Shown: positions 29,838 through 39,345 of the stretch, in pieces
Layout: each line of letters begins with the position of its first letter
Numbering within the stretch: the stretch's first letter is position 1
Assembly: GCA_963791145.1 (NCBI GenBank)
Contig: CAWBRT010000017.1
Location: 1-64,000, forward strand
DNA: 64,000 nucleotides
Source of the DNA: CAWBRT01 sp963791145
GTDB taxonomy: Bacteria; Acidobacteriota; Terriglobia; Terriglobales; Acidobacteriaceae
Reading direction: 5' to 3'
The notes under the pieces: model-generated
Databases searched by the model: none
Seen by the model: the letters and a program-made list of their open reading frames with translations, nothing else
Told to the model about the DNA's origin: nothing
Position numbers and translations under genes: made by a program

Positions 29838-30832
29838 TTACGTTGAAAGATCTCAAGACCGCCCGGAAGCAAATCGCGGAAATAGCGGTTCGCACCCCGC
29901 TGCTTCGTTACCTGCCGCCTGTCACCGAAGAATCCGACAAGGGCAAAGAGCGCCGGATTTACCTGAAGCCGGAAAACCTGCAGGTAATGGGCAGCTTCAA
30001 GATACGCGGCGCCTATAACAAGATCGCCTCGCTCACCAGCGAGCAGCGCAGCGCCGGCGTGATTACGTATTCCAGCGGCAACCACGCGCAGGGCGTTGCC
30101 TACGCCGCTCGCGCCCTGGGCGTGCGCGCCGTGGTGGTCATGCCGCGCTCGACCAGCAAGGTTAAGATCGAGAGTACGGAGCGGCTGGGCGCCGAGATCG
30201 TCTTCGTCGGCCTCTCCAGCAACGAGCGCCAGCAGAAGGCCGAAGAGCTGGCGGCCAAGCACGGCTACGCTATCATTCCGCCTTTCAACGATGAAAGGAT
30301 CATCTCCGGGCAAGGCACTATAGGATTGGAAATTCTGGAGGATCTCAAGGACGTCGAGCTGGTGCTGGTTCCGGTCGGAGGCGGGGGCATGATCAGCGGC
30401 ATCTCCGCTGCCATCAAGCTGAGTGGCTCGCGGGCCAAGATAGTCGGGGTAGAGCCGGAGGTCGCCAACGATGCCCAGCAGAGTTTCCGTACCGGTCAGA
30501 TCGTGCAGATCGAGGCGCAGCGCGCCAGTATTACCATAGCCGAAGGCCTGCGGGCGCAGGCCATCGGGCCGCTGAACTTCGAGCATATACGGCAGTTCGT
30601 CGACGATATCGTGACCGTCAGCGAGGACGAGATTCGCCGCGCGGTGCAGGTGTTGATCACCCAGGCGCACATCATCGCCGAACCCAGCGGCGCGGTCGCC
30701 TTTGCCGCCGAGCTGGCGCATGCCGACAAGCTGCCGCCGGCGCGCAAGATCGTCGTGGTGATCAGCGGAGGCAATTGCGATCCGCACTTGCTGGCCCAGA
30801 TCGTCGATCCGGAGCATTCGCGCGCAGGCTGA
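29834..30832 (+). CDS. Threonine/serine dehydratase, short form
   Basis: 332 aa, PLP fold type II. Converts threonine to 2-oxobutyrate (or serine to pyruvate). The PLP lysine is in MGSFKIRGAYNK (~56), with the SSGNHAQGVAYAA loop, the phosphate-binding VPVGGGGMISGI and the C-terminal VVISGGNCD. It lacks the C-terminal ACT domain of biosynthetic IlvA, so it resembles catabolic TdcB or short IlvA forms. No tdc or ilv genes adjoin it. The start overlaps the hydrolase stop. Confidence 0.88.
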   Translation: MITLKDLKTARKQIAEIAVRTPLLRYLPPVTEESDKGKERRIYLKPENLQVMGSFKIRGAYNKIASLTSEQRSAGVITYSSGNHAQGVAYAARALGVRAVVVMPRSTSKVKIESTERLGAEIVFVGLSSNERQQKAEELAAKHGYAIIPPFNDERIISGQGTIGLEILEDLKDVELVLVPVGGGGMISGISAAIKLSGSRAKIVGVEPEVANDAQQSFRTGQIVQIEAQRASITIAEGLRAQAIGPLNFEHIRQFVDDIVTVSEDEIRRAVQVLITQAHIIAEPSGAVAFAAELAHADKLPPARKIVVVISGGNCDPHLLAQIVDPEHSRAG

Positions 30833-30867
30833 GCACGGCGAAGCTGCGCTAGCTTGCGATTCTGTTT

Positions 30868-30908
30868 CAGGGTCCCGGCAGACGCCGTGGTTGCGTGTGT
30901 TGGGGCGG
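30868..30908. repeat. Degenerate repeat family A copy
   Basis: AGGGTCCCGGCAGACGCCGT then GTGTGTTGGGGCGG, a weak member of family A in the 88-base gap between the dehydratase and uppP. It ends just before the uppP ribosome binding site. Confidence 0.45.
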
Positions 30909-30920
30909 CTTGGAGGCGCG

Positions 30921-31784
30921 TTGAACGTTTACATGCTCTCTGTCCTGCTTGGGATAGTGGAAGGGCTGACCGAATTTTTGCCGGTCAGCTCGACGGCCCA
31001 TCTGCGCATCGTCGAACGGCTCATGAACCTCTCGCTCGACGATCCCTACTGGAAGATGTACACCATCGTCATTCAGCTGGGCGCCATTCTTGCCCTGCTG
31101 CTGCTCTTCCTGCCGCGCATCGTGAACTTCTTCCGCACTTTTCCCGAGGGCGAAGACGGCAAGAAAACCGTCTGGACGCACCCGGTAACGCTGACCTTCG
31201 CGGCCTTCGTGTGCACCTCGATACCCTCGCTGCTGCTGATCAAGAGGATCGGCAAGAACCTGGAGAGCTTGCTGGTGATGTCCCTGGCATTGATCATCGG
31301 CGGCATCGTCATGTGGATTATCGACAGCGCCAGCAACCGGCACGAGCCCTCGACCACCAACATCGAGGAGATGTCGCTCGGGCAGGCAATCTGGATAGGG
31401 CTTTGCCAGGTGACTTCGGCGGTTATCCCCGGAACCTCGCGCTCCATGTCCACCATCGCCGCCGGCCAGTTGGTCAGCATGAGCCGGCCGGCCGCTCTCG
31501 AATTCAGCTTCGTGCTATCCATCCCCACCATGCTGGCAGCCACTGGCTATTCGCTGGTGAAGGCCTTGTTCCCGATACATGCCGCCGGAGACACGCTGAC
31601 GCCGCTCGTCATGACCGCGCAGAACTGGATCGTGCTGGCGATCGGCTTCGTGGTTTCCTTTTTCGTGGCCCTGGTGGTGGTGGAGTGGTTCCTGCGCTGG
31701 GTGCGCGATCACGGATTTGTCCCCTTCGCCGTCTATCGGATCGTGGTCGGATGCTGGGTGCTCTACCTGGCACTGCGGGTATAA
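30921..31784 (+). CDS. uppP: Undecaprenyl-diphosphatase
   Basis: About 287 aa, multi-pass membrane protein of the BacA/UppP family, recycling undecaprenyl diphosphate for wall synthesis. Motifs: EGLTEFLPVSSTAHLRIVER near the N-terminus and VIPGTSRSMSTIAAGQ in the middle, with seven or eight hydrophobic segments. GGAGG at 30912-30916 lies 4 bases before TTG 30921 and 16 before ATG 30933; the family start (LLGIVEGLTEF) permits either. I give the TTG; ATG 30933 is the alternative. Confidence 0.9.
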   Translation: MNVYMLSVLLGIVEGLTEFLPVSSTAHLRIVERLMNLSLDDPYWKMYTIVIQLGAILALLLLFLPRIVNFFRTFPEGEDGKKTVWTHPVTLTFAAFVCTSIPSLLLIKRIGKNLESLLVMSLALIIGGIVMWIIDSASNRHEPSTTNIEEMSLGQAIWIGLCQVTSAVIPGTSRSMSTIAAGQLVSMSRPAALEFSFVLSIPTMLAATGYSLVKALFPIHAAGDTLTPLVMTAQNWIVLAIGFVVSFFVALVVVEWFLRWVRDHGFVPFAVYRIVVGCWVLYLALRV

Positions 31785-31960
31785 GCCCGTTTCATGTTTC
31801 GCGTTTCATGTTTCACGACTGATAGCTTCCTCCTGGGCAGCCCTGAAACGTACAACCGACATGCAGGCCCAGCCGCTCCCGTTGTCATCGAGAGTTGCGG
31901 TATGCCGAGCCCACGGTTAATATTTTGCCGAACGTTTGCGACAGGACTGGCAAAGCTTGC

Positions 31961-32317
31961 ATGTCTCCCGATAGTGATGACACCACCAAAGCACGGTTCA
32001 TAAAGGGCGTTCTGCTCGCCTGGATTCCGTTTGTTTTGCTCCTGGCTCCAATATTTGTAACCGTATTCCGGATGTTATCTGTGCAGAGAGCCACCGGGAT
32101 CGGGGCGGTCGCCGGAGGCATTTCGGAAGGATTAGCGACTGTCGGCCTTGCTACTGTTGTTACTACGCAAGTTGCAGCGATCGTTCTATTGGCTCGTACT
32201 TTCAAGAAAGAGCGTGCGCTACGCAATGTGTTTTCCGCTATTTCGCTATGTTGTAGCCTGTTCTTGCTTTCCTTCATGTGCGCTGTCGTTTGGCTGCTTG
32301 TTCGATCTCGCGGATAA
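31961..32317 (+). CDS. Small membrane protein, unknown function
   Basis: 118 aa from ATG 31961; a longer frame from 31895 is possible but weaker. Three hydrophobic stretches (GVLLAWIPFVLLLAPIFVTV, VGLATVVTTQVAAIVLLA, LCCSLFLLSFMCAVVWLLV) suggest three membrane spans with a short charged loop KKERALRN. No recognised family and no clear neighbour relation. Lower GC than flanking genes. Confidence 0.5.
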   Translation: MSPDSDDTTKARFIKGVLLAWIPFVLLLAPIFVTVFRMLSVQRATGIGAVAGGISEGLATVGLATVVTTQVAAIVLLARTFKKERALRNVFSAISLCCSLFLLSFMCAVVWLLVRSRG

Positions 32318-32774
32318 GACGGCGGCTCACAGGGTAATTCTTGTCAAGACCCTCCGCAACGCATGCTGTTGATTCCATTCCGCAAATGGCATGTCACAAT
32401 TTCCCTCCGAATCTGTCAAAATGGAATTAGGGGCATTATTCTCCGTGGTGGTAGCGCCGCCGTCCCCGGCGGCGGGACCCATTGGCAACGACGCTGACAG
32501 GCATCGTCCCTTGCGCCACGAAAAGCAGCGCGGCTCACGTGCAACTGCTTTGTTTTCCAAGAATTTACACGCAAGTCCTTTCGCTGGAAGAATTTGCGGT
32601 TTTTAAGTTCACGGAAACATATGAAAAGAAATCAGTTGCTCCGAAATACCAGGGGGGGTAAGGGTACCCGGATTCACGATAGTTATGAACCGGCTTCTAG
32701 GGGGTTTTTGCCTCCTCCGCCGCGTTTGTCTTTTGGCATAATAATAGGGCTCTGGCGTAAGCGGACGGAAAAAG

Positions 32775-32855
32775 CAGTTTCAAGTTTCGAGTTTCAAGAC
32801 GCGAGTCCCATCGGAAGCGCACGCCTGGAAACTTGAAACTGGAAACTCGAAACTG
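32775..32855. repeat. Hairpin of degenerate TTTCAAG repeats (family E) before ftsK
   Basis: Left arm 32775-32798 (AGTTTCAAG, TTTCGAG, TTTCAAG) and right arm 32832-32855 (CTTGAAACT, GGAAACTCG) are near-perfect inversions. A single related arm follows ftsK at 35311-35334. The rest of the 32318-32874 gap shows no gene; TTTTAAG-rich stretches may hold promoters. Confidence 0.75.
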
Positions 32856-32873
32856 TCTTTCTGCCACACGCCC

Positions 32874-35303
32874 ATGAAGACCCTTTCACGCTTTTACACC
32901 CCGACTTCCAATAAGCGTCTCAATGAGTTGGTCGGCTTTCTGTACTTCGTGGCCGCGTGCCTCCTCTTCCTCGGCCTGGCGTCGTACTCGCCGCTGGACC
33001 CCTCTCTGAACACCGCCAGTGCGGTTTCTCCCGGCCACCCGGCGCACAACTGGGTCGGCGTGGCGGGAGCCCTGCTGGCCGACCTGCTGCTGCAGGCCGG
33101 CGGCGTGGCGGTCTTTCTCTTCCCTGTGTATGTCGGCCTGCTCGGATGGCGCTGGTTTCGCTCGCTGAAGATCGAGGCTCCTGGAGCCAAGGTGCTGGGT
33201 ATGGCCACCCTGTTCCTGTTTGCCTCGGTGCTGTTCGGGCTGCTGCCCTGGCATTGGCGCTGGCTGCACGCCATCCCGGCGGAAGGGCTCCTGGGCCGCA
33301 TCATGGCCGACGTGCTGGTCCACTACCTGAATCCGAGCGGCGCTTACATCGTCTGCCTGTCGCTGATCGCTGTCGGCCTTTACCTGGCGACCAGGTTCTC
33401 CTTCAGCGCGCTGCAGCTCTGGTTCCGTACCCGTTTCAGCTTCATGAACGCGCTGCTGGACCGTTACCGCGATTGGCAGGCGGCGCGGGCCAAGGCCAAG
33501 GCGCAGAAGGAACTGGAGAAGCGCAAGCAGGCGCGAACCGCAACCGCGGCCATCCAGGCTCAGTTCATCCCGGCGCGCCGGAATGCCGAGGCGCCGCCGG
33601 CGCCGGCGCTTGATGCCCTTGCATCGCGGCCAAACGCAGTCCTGCCGCCGCTGCCCGCTGCACCATCCGAGCATGCGCGTCCCAAGAGCGGGATTGAGCG
33701 CGCCCTGGAAGATGGCGAGTTCGATTCCGCGGGCGGGCCCGCTGCGTCCGCGCCCGAGGTTACCGCACGAGCCGACTTGGAGCGCAAGGCCAAGACCACC
33801 CTGCCGCGCCGGCAAGGCGGTTACAAGCTGCCTTCCACCACGCTGCTGCATCGTCCTGACGCCCGCAGCGAGTTCGACGAGGAGGAGCTGCAGCGCATCG
33901 CCCAGCGTGCTGACCGGAAAAGTGCGCCGAGTTCGACGTGCACGGCCAGGTGACGCAGATCAATCCCGGCCCGGTGGTCACCACCTTCGAATTCAAGCCC
34001 GAGGCGGGCATCAAGCTCTCGCGCATCACCGGCCTGAATGAAGATATCTCCCTGGCCCTGAAGGCCGAGAGCGTGCTGATCGAGCGCATGGCCGGCAAGT
34101 CCACGGTCGGCGTGCAGGTGCCCAATGCCAACCGCGAGACCATCTGGCTGCGCGAGATCATCGAATCGCGCGAGTTCGCCGAAAGCAAGTCGCGAACCAC
34201 GCTCTCGATGGGCAAGGACATCAACGGCCGCATCGTCACCGCCGAGCTGAACACCATGCCCCACCTGCTGATCGCCGGTTCGACCGGGTCAGGCAAATCG
34301 GTGGCCATCAATGCCTTCATCATGTCCGTGCTCTACAAGTCCACGCCCGACCAGGTGCGGCTGATCCTGGTCGACCCGAAGCGACTGGAGCTGGGCAACT
34401 ACGAAGGCGTGCCGCATCTCTACACGCCGATCATCACCGAGCCGAAGCTGGCCTCGAACGCCCTGCGCAATGCCGTGCGCGAGATGGAGCGCCGGCTCAA
34501 GCTGCTGGCCGCCAAGCGGCGTGCGCAACATCGAGCAGTACAACCGGCTCTTCGAGGAAGGCACCACGCCCAGCCTGTTCGACGACGGCACGGAAGAGAA
34601 GCCGCTGCCTTACATCCTGATCATCATCGACGAGCTGGCCGACCTGATGATGGTCGACGGCGCCAACGTCGAGGAGTCCATCACCCGGCTGGCGCAGATG
34701 GCGCGCGCCATCGGCATTCACCTGGTGCTGGCGACGCAGCGGCCGTCGGTCGACGTCATCACCGGGCTGATCAAGGCGAACTTCCCCGCGCGCATGTCGT
34801 TCCGGGTGGCGACCAAGGTAGATTCGCGCACCATCCTCGACGCCAACGGCGCCGAGCAACTGCTGGGCAAGGGCGACATGCTCTACCTTCCCTCGGGCTC
34901 CTCGCGGGTGCACCGCGTGCATGCGCCCTTCGTGACGGAAAAGGAAATCGCCGCCGTCGTCGAGTTCTGGAAATCGCAGTGTACGGCGCAGTACGACGAG
35001 CAGTTCCTCGAAGCTCCGCCGGAAGAGAAGACGAACGGCCGCTTTGTCGAATCCGGCGATGACGAAACGGCGGCTGGCGGGGACGACGAGCTCTACGAAG
35101 ACGCGGTGCGAGTGGTGCTGGAAGCCGGCAAGGCCTCCACTTCCCTGCTGCAGCGCCGCCTGCGCATCGGCTACGGACGCGCCGCCCACCTGATCGACCT
35201 GATGGAGGAAGACGGCCTGGTCGGCGCCGCCGACGGCCCCAAGCCGCGCGAGGTGCTCAAGCGCCCCGACTGGATGAGCGAAGTCGACGAGCAGATGCGG
35301 TAA
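32874..35303 (+). CDS. ftsK: DNA translocase FtsK/SpoIIIE (frameshifted)
   Basis: About 809 aa. Moves chromosome dimers and termini through the division septum. N-terminal four membrane segments (LVGFLYFVAACLLFLGLASY, VAVFLFPVYVGLLGW, VLGMATLFLFASVLFGLL, IVCLSLIAVGLYLA), a Pro/Ala linker, then the motor: PGPVVTTFEFKPEAGIKLSR, Walker A IAGSTGSGKSVAIN, LILVDPKRLELGNYEGVPHL, Walker B LIIIDELADLMMVDG. The C-terminal gamma winged helix (STSLLQRRLRIGYGRAAHLI) binds KOPS-like sites. Extra bases near 33,912, 33,922 and 34,518 break the frame; all are single insertions. Confidence 0.93.
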
Positions 35304-35390
35304 GCGGAGCCAGTTTCAAGTTTCTAGTTTCGAGTGCGAATCTACACGGTGTAACCGCGACCCTCCGTATTGCAGGCCGGCTCATACCCG

Positions 35391-35539
35391 AATGTCATGT
35401 TGAGCGAAGCGAAGCATCCCCTCCCTGTTTGTAGCAACTGGGGGTTGGGAAGTTTCTTTAGAAAAGCTCCAAGCCGCGCGGAACGGGATAGTGCCCAGTG
35501 ATGCTTCGCGACTCCCTCGGAGTCGCGAAGCATGACACC
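35391..35539. repeat. Divergent repeat family B copy with strong palindrome
   Basis: TCATGTTGAGCGAAGCGAAG at the left, and at the right GATGCTTCGCGACTCC faces GGAGTCGCGAAGCATG (35500-35535). It separates the convergent ftsK and dehydroquinase-like genes and probably terminates one or both. Confidence 0.6.
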
Positions 35540-35572
35540 TCGGAAAAGCGGGGCGTGGCTTACGATGCGCCT

Positions 35573-36010
35573 TTACTTCTGGACCTTCATTAATTCCGCC
35601 AGACCGCGCAGGGCGACGTAATAGCCGAAGACGCCGAAGCCGGTCACCACTCCACGGCAGACGCGCGCCATCTCGGAAATGCGGCCGGAGCGCGCCGGGT
35701 TTGAGACATGCAGCTCGATGGTGGGAAAACGCACCTGCGAGATTGCGGCCATCAGCGCGGGATAACCCATCATGTAGCTGGCCGGATTGATGATTGCCCC
35801 GTCAATCCCCTTTTCGTGCGCCTCGTAGAACTTGTTGATGACTTCGCCTTCGATGTTCGAATGGAAGATCTCAATTTCCATCCCCAGCTCGGCTGCATAT
35901 TTGCGGATGTGCTCGTCATACTGCGGCAGTGTCATGGGGCCGAAAACGTCGACCATCGCTTTGCCGCGCATGTTCATGCCTGCACCGTGCACGATGAGGA
36001 CTTTGCTCAT
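35573..36010 (-). CDS. Divergent type II 3-dehydroquinate dehydratase-like protein
   Basis: 145 aa, the right length for AroQ. Family features kept: VLIVHG at the start, FHSNIEGEVINKFYEA, DGAIINPASY, IELHVSNPAR and GVVTGFGVFGYYVAL. But the active-site set is altered: the N-terminal NGPN is HGAG, the REPxxYG loop is reduced to KAMVDVFG so the catalytic Tyr is Phe, and the GAYTH histidine is Met. Asn of IINP and His of ELHVSN remain. It is either a homologue with another substrate or an inactive member. GGGAGC upstream supports ATG 36010. Its neighbours (a kinase dimerisation-like protein and SOD) give no clue. Confidence 0.8.
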   Translation of the reverse strand: MSKVLIVHGAGMNMRGKAMVDVFGPMTLPQYDEHIRKYAAELGMEIEIFHSNIEGEVINKFYEAHEKGIDGAIINPASYMMGYPALMAAISQVRFPTIELHVSNPARSGRISEMARVCRGVVTGFGVFGYYVALRGLAELMKVQK

Positions 36011-36176
36011 GATGTGCTCCCTTAATAATCCAAAAGATATCGAGTATGGCCGATTGTACAGGACGGAATGCCGGCCATGGTGTACGGCAGGAAGGGCACG
36101 GCGCCCAGGCTTGGACTCTGAACTTGCCGGGCGGAAGTCCGGGGATGCGCGGCCCAGCGCGCATCCCTGCAGCCTG

Positions 36177-36425
36177 CTAGCTGGTTTCGCTCTGTGACCG
36201 CAGGATCTCGCGGATTTCCCGATTAATGCGGGCCGCGTCCCGGGAAGCGTTATCGATCAGTTCCACCCATTTCTTATTGGTGTCGTCCAGCTTGGCCTGG
36301 CTCAGCAGGTAGGAGGCCTGCATGATGGTCTCGATGGAGTTGCTCAAATCGTGCGCCAAGGTGCGCAGGTTCTTGCTGATGGTAAGCGGAATTCTGGGAG
36401 CGCCCGTTCCTGGCTCTGGTGCCAT
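36177..36425 (-). CDS. Stand-alone histidine-kinase dimerisation (DHp-like) protein
   Basis: 82 aa. ISKNLRTLAHDLSNSIETIM (residues ~16-35) resembles the H-box of HisKA domains, with the candidate phospho-accepting His25. The second half (WVELIDNASRDAARINREIR) fits the second helix of the two-helix hairpin. There is no ATPase domain in this ORF or next to it. GAGGAT upstream of ATG 36425 is a fair ribosome binding site. It could be a phosphotransfer protein, a dimerisation inhibitor or a remnant of a larger kinase gene. Confidence 0.55.
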   Translation of the reverse strand: MAPEPGTGAPRIPLTISKNLRTLAHDLSNSIETIMQASYLLSQAKLDDTNKKWVELIDNASRDAARINREIREILRSQSETS

Positions 36426-36643
36426 TCTGATCCTCTTCCCGTTCTGCCCCGCGCCCGCCAGATCTCGTTAGTGAATGGCGTTGCAGCGCTGCCGTTGCCA
36501 GGCCCTTTGCGCCCACGCACCAGCTGAACTCAAGGCGAAGTTCAAGGCAGTAAGTTATTAATTCTAAGCTAACCGGCAACTCAGATCAAAACGAAGATTC
36601 AGGCACTCAGAAAAGCCATTTACAGACAAAAGCGGGTAAAGCA

Positions 36644-36666
36644 AAGGGCAGCATCTTTGCTGCCCT
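36644..36666 (-). terminator. Terminator downstream of sod
   Basis: On the minus strand GGGCAGCA-AAGA-TGCTGCCC is followed by TTTGCTTTAC, about 20 bases after the superoxide dismutase stop. A short perfect stem with a U-rich tail. Confidence 0.75.
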
Positions 36667-36684
36667 CTAGGTCCGGTACGGCGT

Positions 36685-37296
36685 TTACTTGGGAGCTTTT
36701 TCAAACCGCTTGTTGATCTCAGCCCAGTTCACGACGTTCCACCACGCCTTCAGGTACTCGGCGCGGCGGTTCTGGTATTTCAGATAGTAGGCGTGCTCCC
36801 ACACGTCGTTGCCCATGATCGGGTACAGGCCCTGGATGAGCGGGCTGTCCTGGTTGGCGGTGCTGATGACCTGCAGGCCTCCGGGACCGCTGACCAGCCA
36901 GGCCCAGCCGCTGCCGAACTGCTTGGCGCCGGCATCGTTGAACTTTTCCTGGAAGGCGGCGAAATCGCCAAACGCCTTCTTGATAGCGTCGGCGATAGCG
37001 CCGGTGGGAGGGCCGCCGGCCTTGGGGCCCATGATCGTCCAGAACATCGAGTGATTCACGTGGCCGCCGCCGTGGTTGCGGACGGCGGTGCGAATCGCTT
37101 CCGGCACGTTGTTGATGTTCTTCAGAATCTCATCGGGGGACTTGTTCTTCAGCTCAGGCGCCTTTTCCAGCGCGGCGTTGAAATTGTCTACGTAAGCCTG
37201 GTGATGTTTATCGTGATGCAGGTGCATCGTTTGCGCGTCGATATACGGCTCCAGAGCTTCATACGCGTACGGCAACGCGGGAACTTCGAAGGCCAT
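36685..37296 (-). CDS. sod: Superoxide dismutase, Fe/Mn type
   Basis: 203 aa. Dismutes superoxide. FEVPALPYAYEALEPYID is the standard start. Metal ligands: His in MHLHHDKHHQAYV (~27), His in HVNHSMFW (~82), and Asp and His in NDVWEHAYYLKYQNRR (~165-169). GPKAGGPPTG and GSGWAWLV are usual family stretches. Fe versus Mn cannot be settled by eye. AGGAAAGAAAG before ATG 37296 is a ribosome binding site. No signal peptide, so cytoplasmic. Confidence 0.95.
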   Translation of the reverse strand: MAFEVPALPYAYEALEPYIDAQTMHLHHDKHHQAYVDNFNAALEKAPELKNKSPDEILKNINNVPEAIRTAVRNHGGGHVNHSMFWTIMGPKAGGPPTGAIADAIKKAFGDFAAFQEKFNDAGAKQFGSGWAWLVSGPGGLQVISTANQDSPLIQGLYPIMGNDVWEHAYYLKYQNRRAEYLKAWWNVVNWAEINKRFEKAPK

Positions 37297-37551
37297 TCTT
37301 TCTTTCCTTTCTCCTTCAGCTTCCTACAAGGCTAGAGATGCTGGAGTGGTGCTTGGGGTCTCAAACAAGTTTGTTCCCGGCCGGCGAAGACAAGCAGCCG
37401 GGACAACATGCGGGCCGCACCATGCCAAATGGTGGTATGGCCTTATCAGCAGATGCAGATGGCAGGACCGGGGTGCGCCGAGCCCGGCCCGGGAAAATGC
37501 TCTAGGCGCACGGCCATCAGCACCCGGTTCTCGGCGTGATGCAAAAACGGC

Positions 37552-37582
37552 AATAAAAAAAGGCCCGCCGAAGCGGGCCTTA
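37552..37582 (-). terminator. Rho-independent terminator after the M48 protease gene
   Basis: On the minus strand AGGCCCGC-TTCG-GCGGGCCT is followed by TTTTTTTATTG. It lies 18-48 bases after the stop at 37600. A textbook terminator. Confidence 0.9.
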
Positions 37583-37599
37583 AAGCCGAGAGCTTCTCC

Positions 37600-39316
37600 T
37601 CATTGCGCGCCGCTGTTGGGACTGGGAGGGGTCTGAGCTGCCGGTGCGCTTGGGCCGGCGGCGCGGCTCGTCTTCAGCCTGGTCAGATAGGGAAAGACGG
37701 GAGTGATTTCAAACGGCTTTTTCTCGCGCGGATTGAGGATGGCGACCGGCCGGGCCTTGCTGAGCTCTATGCGTCCGCTCCAGGGATCGATCTTGACGCG
37801 TCCGCCCAGCGGCAGAGCCGCCAGTCTGATCGAGCTTGGCTGGGCTCCAGTCGCGGCGCTTCCGCCATCACCTCCGCCAGCCGCGCGTTGGCGCCGATCA
37901 CCAGGGAGTTGCCTATCTGGCTGCGAATCAGCTTCGGCAGTGGCGGCCCGGCTCTGCTCGAGCTGCCGCATGAACAGTCCCACGCTGGCCAGTTTGTCTT
38001 TGTAAGGAGAATTCATGCAGCAGCTCCAGGCTCTTCTTGTCGGCCGCCTGTTGCTCGTCCGGCGGTGCGCATCACGGCGATGCTCTGCAGCGTGCGGTCG
38101 TCGGGGAAGATCATGCGGTCGCTGAAGGCGTACTTGGTGTCAAGCCCGTGACCCAGGACGAGGTGGCTCAGCTCGTGGGCGAGCACCGCCGCCAGGCTGG
38201 CTTCGTCCGGCAGCACATCCAGCAGTCCGCGGCTGACGATGATGGTGTGCCCCACGGTGAAGCTCTCCAGCGGATTGGTAACCAGGATGCGGCAGCGGAC
38301 CTCCGGCTCCAGGGTGAGATTGTTGGTGATGATCAGGTTATCGACAACCGTCTGCAGCACCTTTTCCACCTCTCCCGGGGGCGCTATCAAGCCGACGCTC
38401 TGCATGCGGTCCAGGACGTTCTCCTCGGCCTGGCGCTGCCAGGCGCGCTCGGCGGCCACGGGCGACAGATCCTGCCGGCTTTCGCTCTGGTCTTTGACGG
38501 TGTCGGAGTCGACCAGGATTTGCGTAAAGGCTCTCTTGCGAGGAGTCGCGGCCGATGTTGTAGCCCCAGAGCCGCGTCTGCGACTTAAAGGCGGTGTTGC
38601 GGGTCATGCTGACGCGAATGTCCGACTCTTCGCTGTAGACGTAGGCGGGAAGCCAGAGCCCGGGCTGCAGGTTCAGGCGCCAGGTGTCAAAGTGCAGATA
38701 GCGGCCCCTGGAAATTGTCTCCGGCGTACGTGCCGTTTACGCGCACGATGTTGTAATCCTGGTCCTCAACCCAGATGCGGCCGATGAAGCGGCCATTGCC
38801 GGTTTTTGGCTTGGGAGAAACATCAAACACCAGGCAGCGCACCTCGCCCAGAAATTCGCGGCGGACGAACTTGAAGTCATAATGCGCGCGGTCGAAGCCG
38901 CTTTGGATCGATTACCGCCATCTGGGCAAAGCCAACCGGAATGAACTCGGAGCGGCGCTGCCCGGGAATGCGATCGATCATGCGGCTGGCCGGCGAATCC
39001 CGCCCTCCCGGGCTTCTTTCTTTTCGGTCGAGGAAATTGACGTCGCGCACGTAAGCCCTTGAAGCTGGCGCGTCCGAGGTAGTAGTGATCGGTCGCCGGA
39101 ACCAGGCCCATTTCCTTGTCGGGCCGCAGCTCCTGGATGTAGGTCTCGACCATGGGGGAAAACTTTTGCAACTCTGGAAGTTCTCGGCTTCGCGGCTGGT
39201 AATGCGGTCCACCGCCTGCTCGAACGAGATCGACTGAGCAGGCGCCGGGTTCGGCGGCCAGCCAGCCGGCAAAGACGAGCAGTAACAGGCAACAGGCAAA
39301 ACGCTTTTCGTAACAT
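37600..39316 (-). CDS. Secreted M48 family metalloprotease (multiply frameshifted)
   Basis: Reconstructed ~570 aa. Start MLRKAFCLLPVTARLCRLAG with signal-like features at 39316. The N-terminal half reads LQKFSPMVETYIQELRPDKE, VPATDHYYLGRASFKG, SEFIPVGFAQMAVIDP and GRIWVEDQDYNIVRVNGTYA. The C-terminal half is an M48 peptidase: FTVGHTIIVSRGLLDVLPDE, then the zinc motif AAVLAHELSHLVLGHGLDT. At least six or seven indels between ~37,880 and 39,180 split it. The upstream domain probably binds the outer membrane or a partner, an inference. The TonB-like gene ends 29 bases upstream; the two likely form an operon ending at the terminator near 37,560. Confidence 0.72.
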
Positions 39317-39345
39317 GATCCACTCCCGGCCGATAGCAGCTCGGC

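Noticed and set aside
29534..30817. 427-codon minus-strand frame
   Set aside because: Antisense to the hydrolase and threonine dehydratase genes, spanning both; shadow ORF.
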